The translations under genes were made by a program, and so were the position numbers. A stretch of 6,003 nt of DNA from Kiritimatiellales bacterium (GTDB taxonomy: Bacteria > Verrucomicrobiota > Kiritimatiellia > Kiritimatiellales > Tichowtungiaceae), in assembly GCA_028692515.1 (NCBI GenBank), contig JAQUXG010000110.1:1-6003 (forward strand), given 5' to 3'. Positions 5,494 through 6,003 of this stretch are shown here, piece after piece. Numbering within the stretch: position 1 is the first letter of the stretch; every line of letters begins with the position of its first letter. The notes under the pieces were generated by a model. That model did not search any database. It saw only the letters and a program-made list of their open reading frames with translations, and had not been told where the DNA came from.

Positions 5494-6003
5494 AACCGGC
5501 GCGAAGACGCTTTTCGCGCTGCGCGACGAAGTGAAGCCGTCTGCCGATGTTGTCATCCTCAACGGCGCGGCGATGAGTGACGATGCCCCGCTCAAAGAGG
5601 GTGATGAAGTCAGCCTGATCACACGCGGCGAGACACTGTCTGCCGATGAACTTGAAGCGCTGATGGCCTCGCGCCACACGCCGGGTGTTCATGGAAAAGT
5701 GAAAGCCGCCACCGTCGGCATTGCCGGACTCGGCGGGCTCGGTTCTGCCATCGCCGTCGCGCTTGCGCGCGTCGGTGTCGGCAAACTGATTGTCGCCGAC
5801 TTTGATGTCGTCGAGCCGAGTAACCTCAACCGCCAGCAGTATTTTGTCGATCAGATCGGACTGCTCAAAACCGAGGCGCTGGTTTCCAACCTTCGGAAAA
5901 TCAACCCCTATGTTCAAGTCGAGGCGCACGCCGTAAAGCTCACGCCCGACACGGTTTTTCCAATGTTTGGAAAAACCGACCTCATGATCGAAGCGTTTGA
6001 CCG
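5459..6003 (+). CDS. thiF: ThiF family 2 adenylyltransferase with N-terminal ThiS-like domain (3' end cut by window)
   Basis: The frame starting at ATG 5459 stays open to the window end (181 complete codons). Residues 1 to about 57 form a ThiS/MoaD-like ubiquitin-fold domain (MLKIKLNEQTFE start, ILNG, and LKEGDEVSLI near its end). A linker with SRHTPGVHGK leads to the Rossmann adenylation domain: GIAGLGGLGS at 87-96, IVADFDVVE at 111-119, SNLNRQQYF at 121-129, Lys137, and the conserved AFD at 179-181. ThiF adenylates the C-terminal glycine of the sulfur carrier ThiS for thiamine thiazole synthesis. The fused ThiS-like part lacks the terminal Gly-Gly and so cannot itself be the sulfur carrier; a separate thiS is expected nearby. 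TAAGGA at 5445-5450 lies eight bases upstream, within the TauE-like gene. Two palindrome copies lie near the cut end. Confidence 0.93.
   Translation, partial: MLKIKLNEQTFETGAKTLFALRDEVKPSADVVILNGAAMSDDAPLKEGDEVSLITRGETLSADELEALMASRHTPGVHGKVKAATVGIAGLGGLGSAIAVALARVGVGKLIVADFDVVEPSNLNRQQYFVDQIGLLKTEALVSNLRKINPYVQVEAHAVKLTPDTVFPMFGKTDLMIEAFD
5883..5899. repeat. Palindrome copy 4 (thiF, imperfect)
   Basis: TTTCCAA (5883-5889) and TCGGAAA (5893-5899) with spacer CCT match the consensus with one mismatch. It is read in a different frame from the panC copies (V-S-N-L-R-K). Confidence 0.45.
5952..5978. repeat. Palindrome copy 5 (thiF), perfect 12-base arms
   Basis: CGGTTTTTCCAA (5952-5963) and TTGGAAAAACCG (5967-5978) are exact reverse complements around TGT. 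It is the best copy in the window, 52 bases after copy 4, and is read as V-F-P-M-F-G-K-T, a third context for the same DNA motif. Confidence 0.7.

Noticed and set aside
5444..5929. Minus-strand open frame opposite thiF
   Set aside because: The + strand frame has clear ThiS-like and ThiF motifs throughout; the minus product has no recognisable domain.
1..6003. CRISPR arrays, insertion sequences, phage or defence genes
   Set aside because: No spaced identical repeats, transposase motifs, terminal inverted repeats or defence-type domains are visible; all large frames are housekeeping genes.

Overview
The window looks like ordinary bacterial chromosome carrying core-metabolism genes, all on the + strand. 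The organism is most likely a Kiritimatiellota/Verrucomicrobiota-type bacterium. This is an inference from two things: the C-terminal tail of the truncated first gene (VYSVDW-TNL---FQ-LETNI-W and YTDTVH near the stop) resembles tails I associate with secreted proteins of that group, and the membrane pyrophosphatase is of the Bacteroides/Akkermansia-like type. No 16S or other decisive marker is present.

Layout: (1) 1-174, 3' end of a probable secreted protein; (2) 176-1018, panC, pantothenate synthetase, starting 1 nt after the previous stop; (3) 1110-1183, tRNA-Cys(GCA) with encoded CCA; (4) 1217-1600, gcvH, lipoyl carrier H-protein; (5) 1601-1659, a five-unit heptanucleotide repeat running directly into a strong GNRA-loop terminator; (6) 1663-2355, lipB, octanoyltransferase, whose ATG lies 3 nt after the terminator T-tract; (7) 2356-2496, a leader with an 18-bp perfect palindrome; (8) 2497-4869, hppA, K+-dependent ion-pumping pyrophosphatase; (9) 4870-5064, a terminator hairpin, a 36-bp perfect palindrome and a further hairpin; (10) 5065-5493, a half-length TauE/SafE-type membrane protein; (11) 5459-6003, thiF with a fused N-terminal ThiS-like domain, overlapping the previous gene and running off the window.

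Functional links: LipB transfers octanoyl groups from acyl carrier protein to lipoyl domains, and GcvH (Lys63) is one of its direct substrates, so the gcvH-lipB pair is a modifier and its target. PanC feeds CoA and the ACP phosphopantetheine arm. PanC and ThiF release pyrophosphate, which HppA converts into an ion gradient, though this last link is general metabolism rather than proof of co-regulation. The TauE-like/thiF overlap suggests a sulfur-related transcription unit, probably continuing into thiamine thiazole genes.

I see no new enzymatic or defence system. The unusual content is in the non-protein signal: a recurring palindrome TTTCCAA-N3-TTGGAAA found five times, all inside coding sequence; two palindromes with identical TTTTACA/TGTAAAA arms flanking hppA; the heptad array; and the terminator pressed against the lipB start codon.
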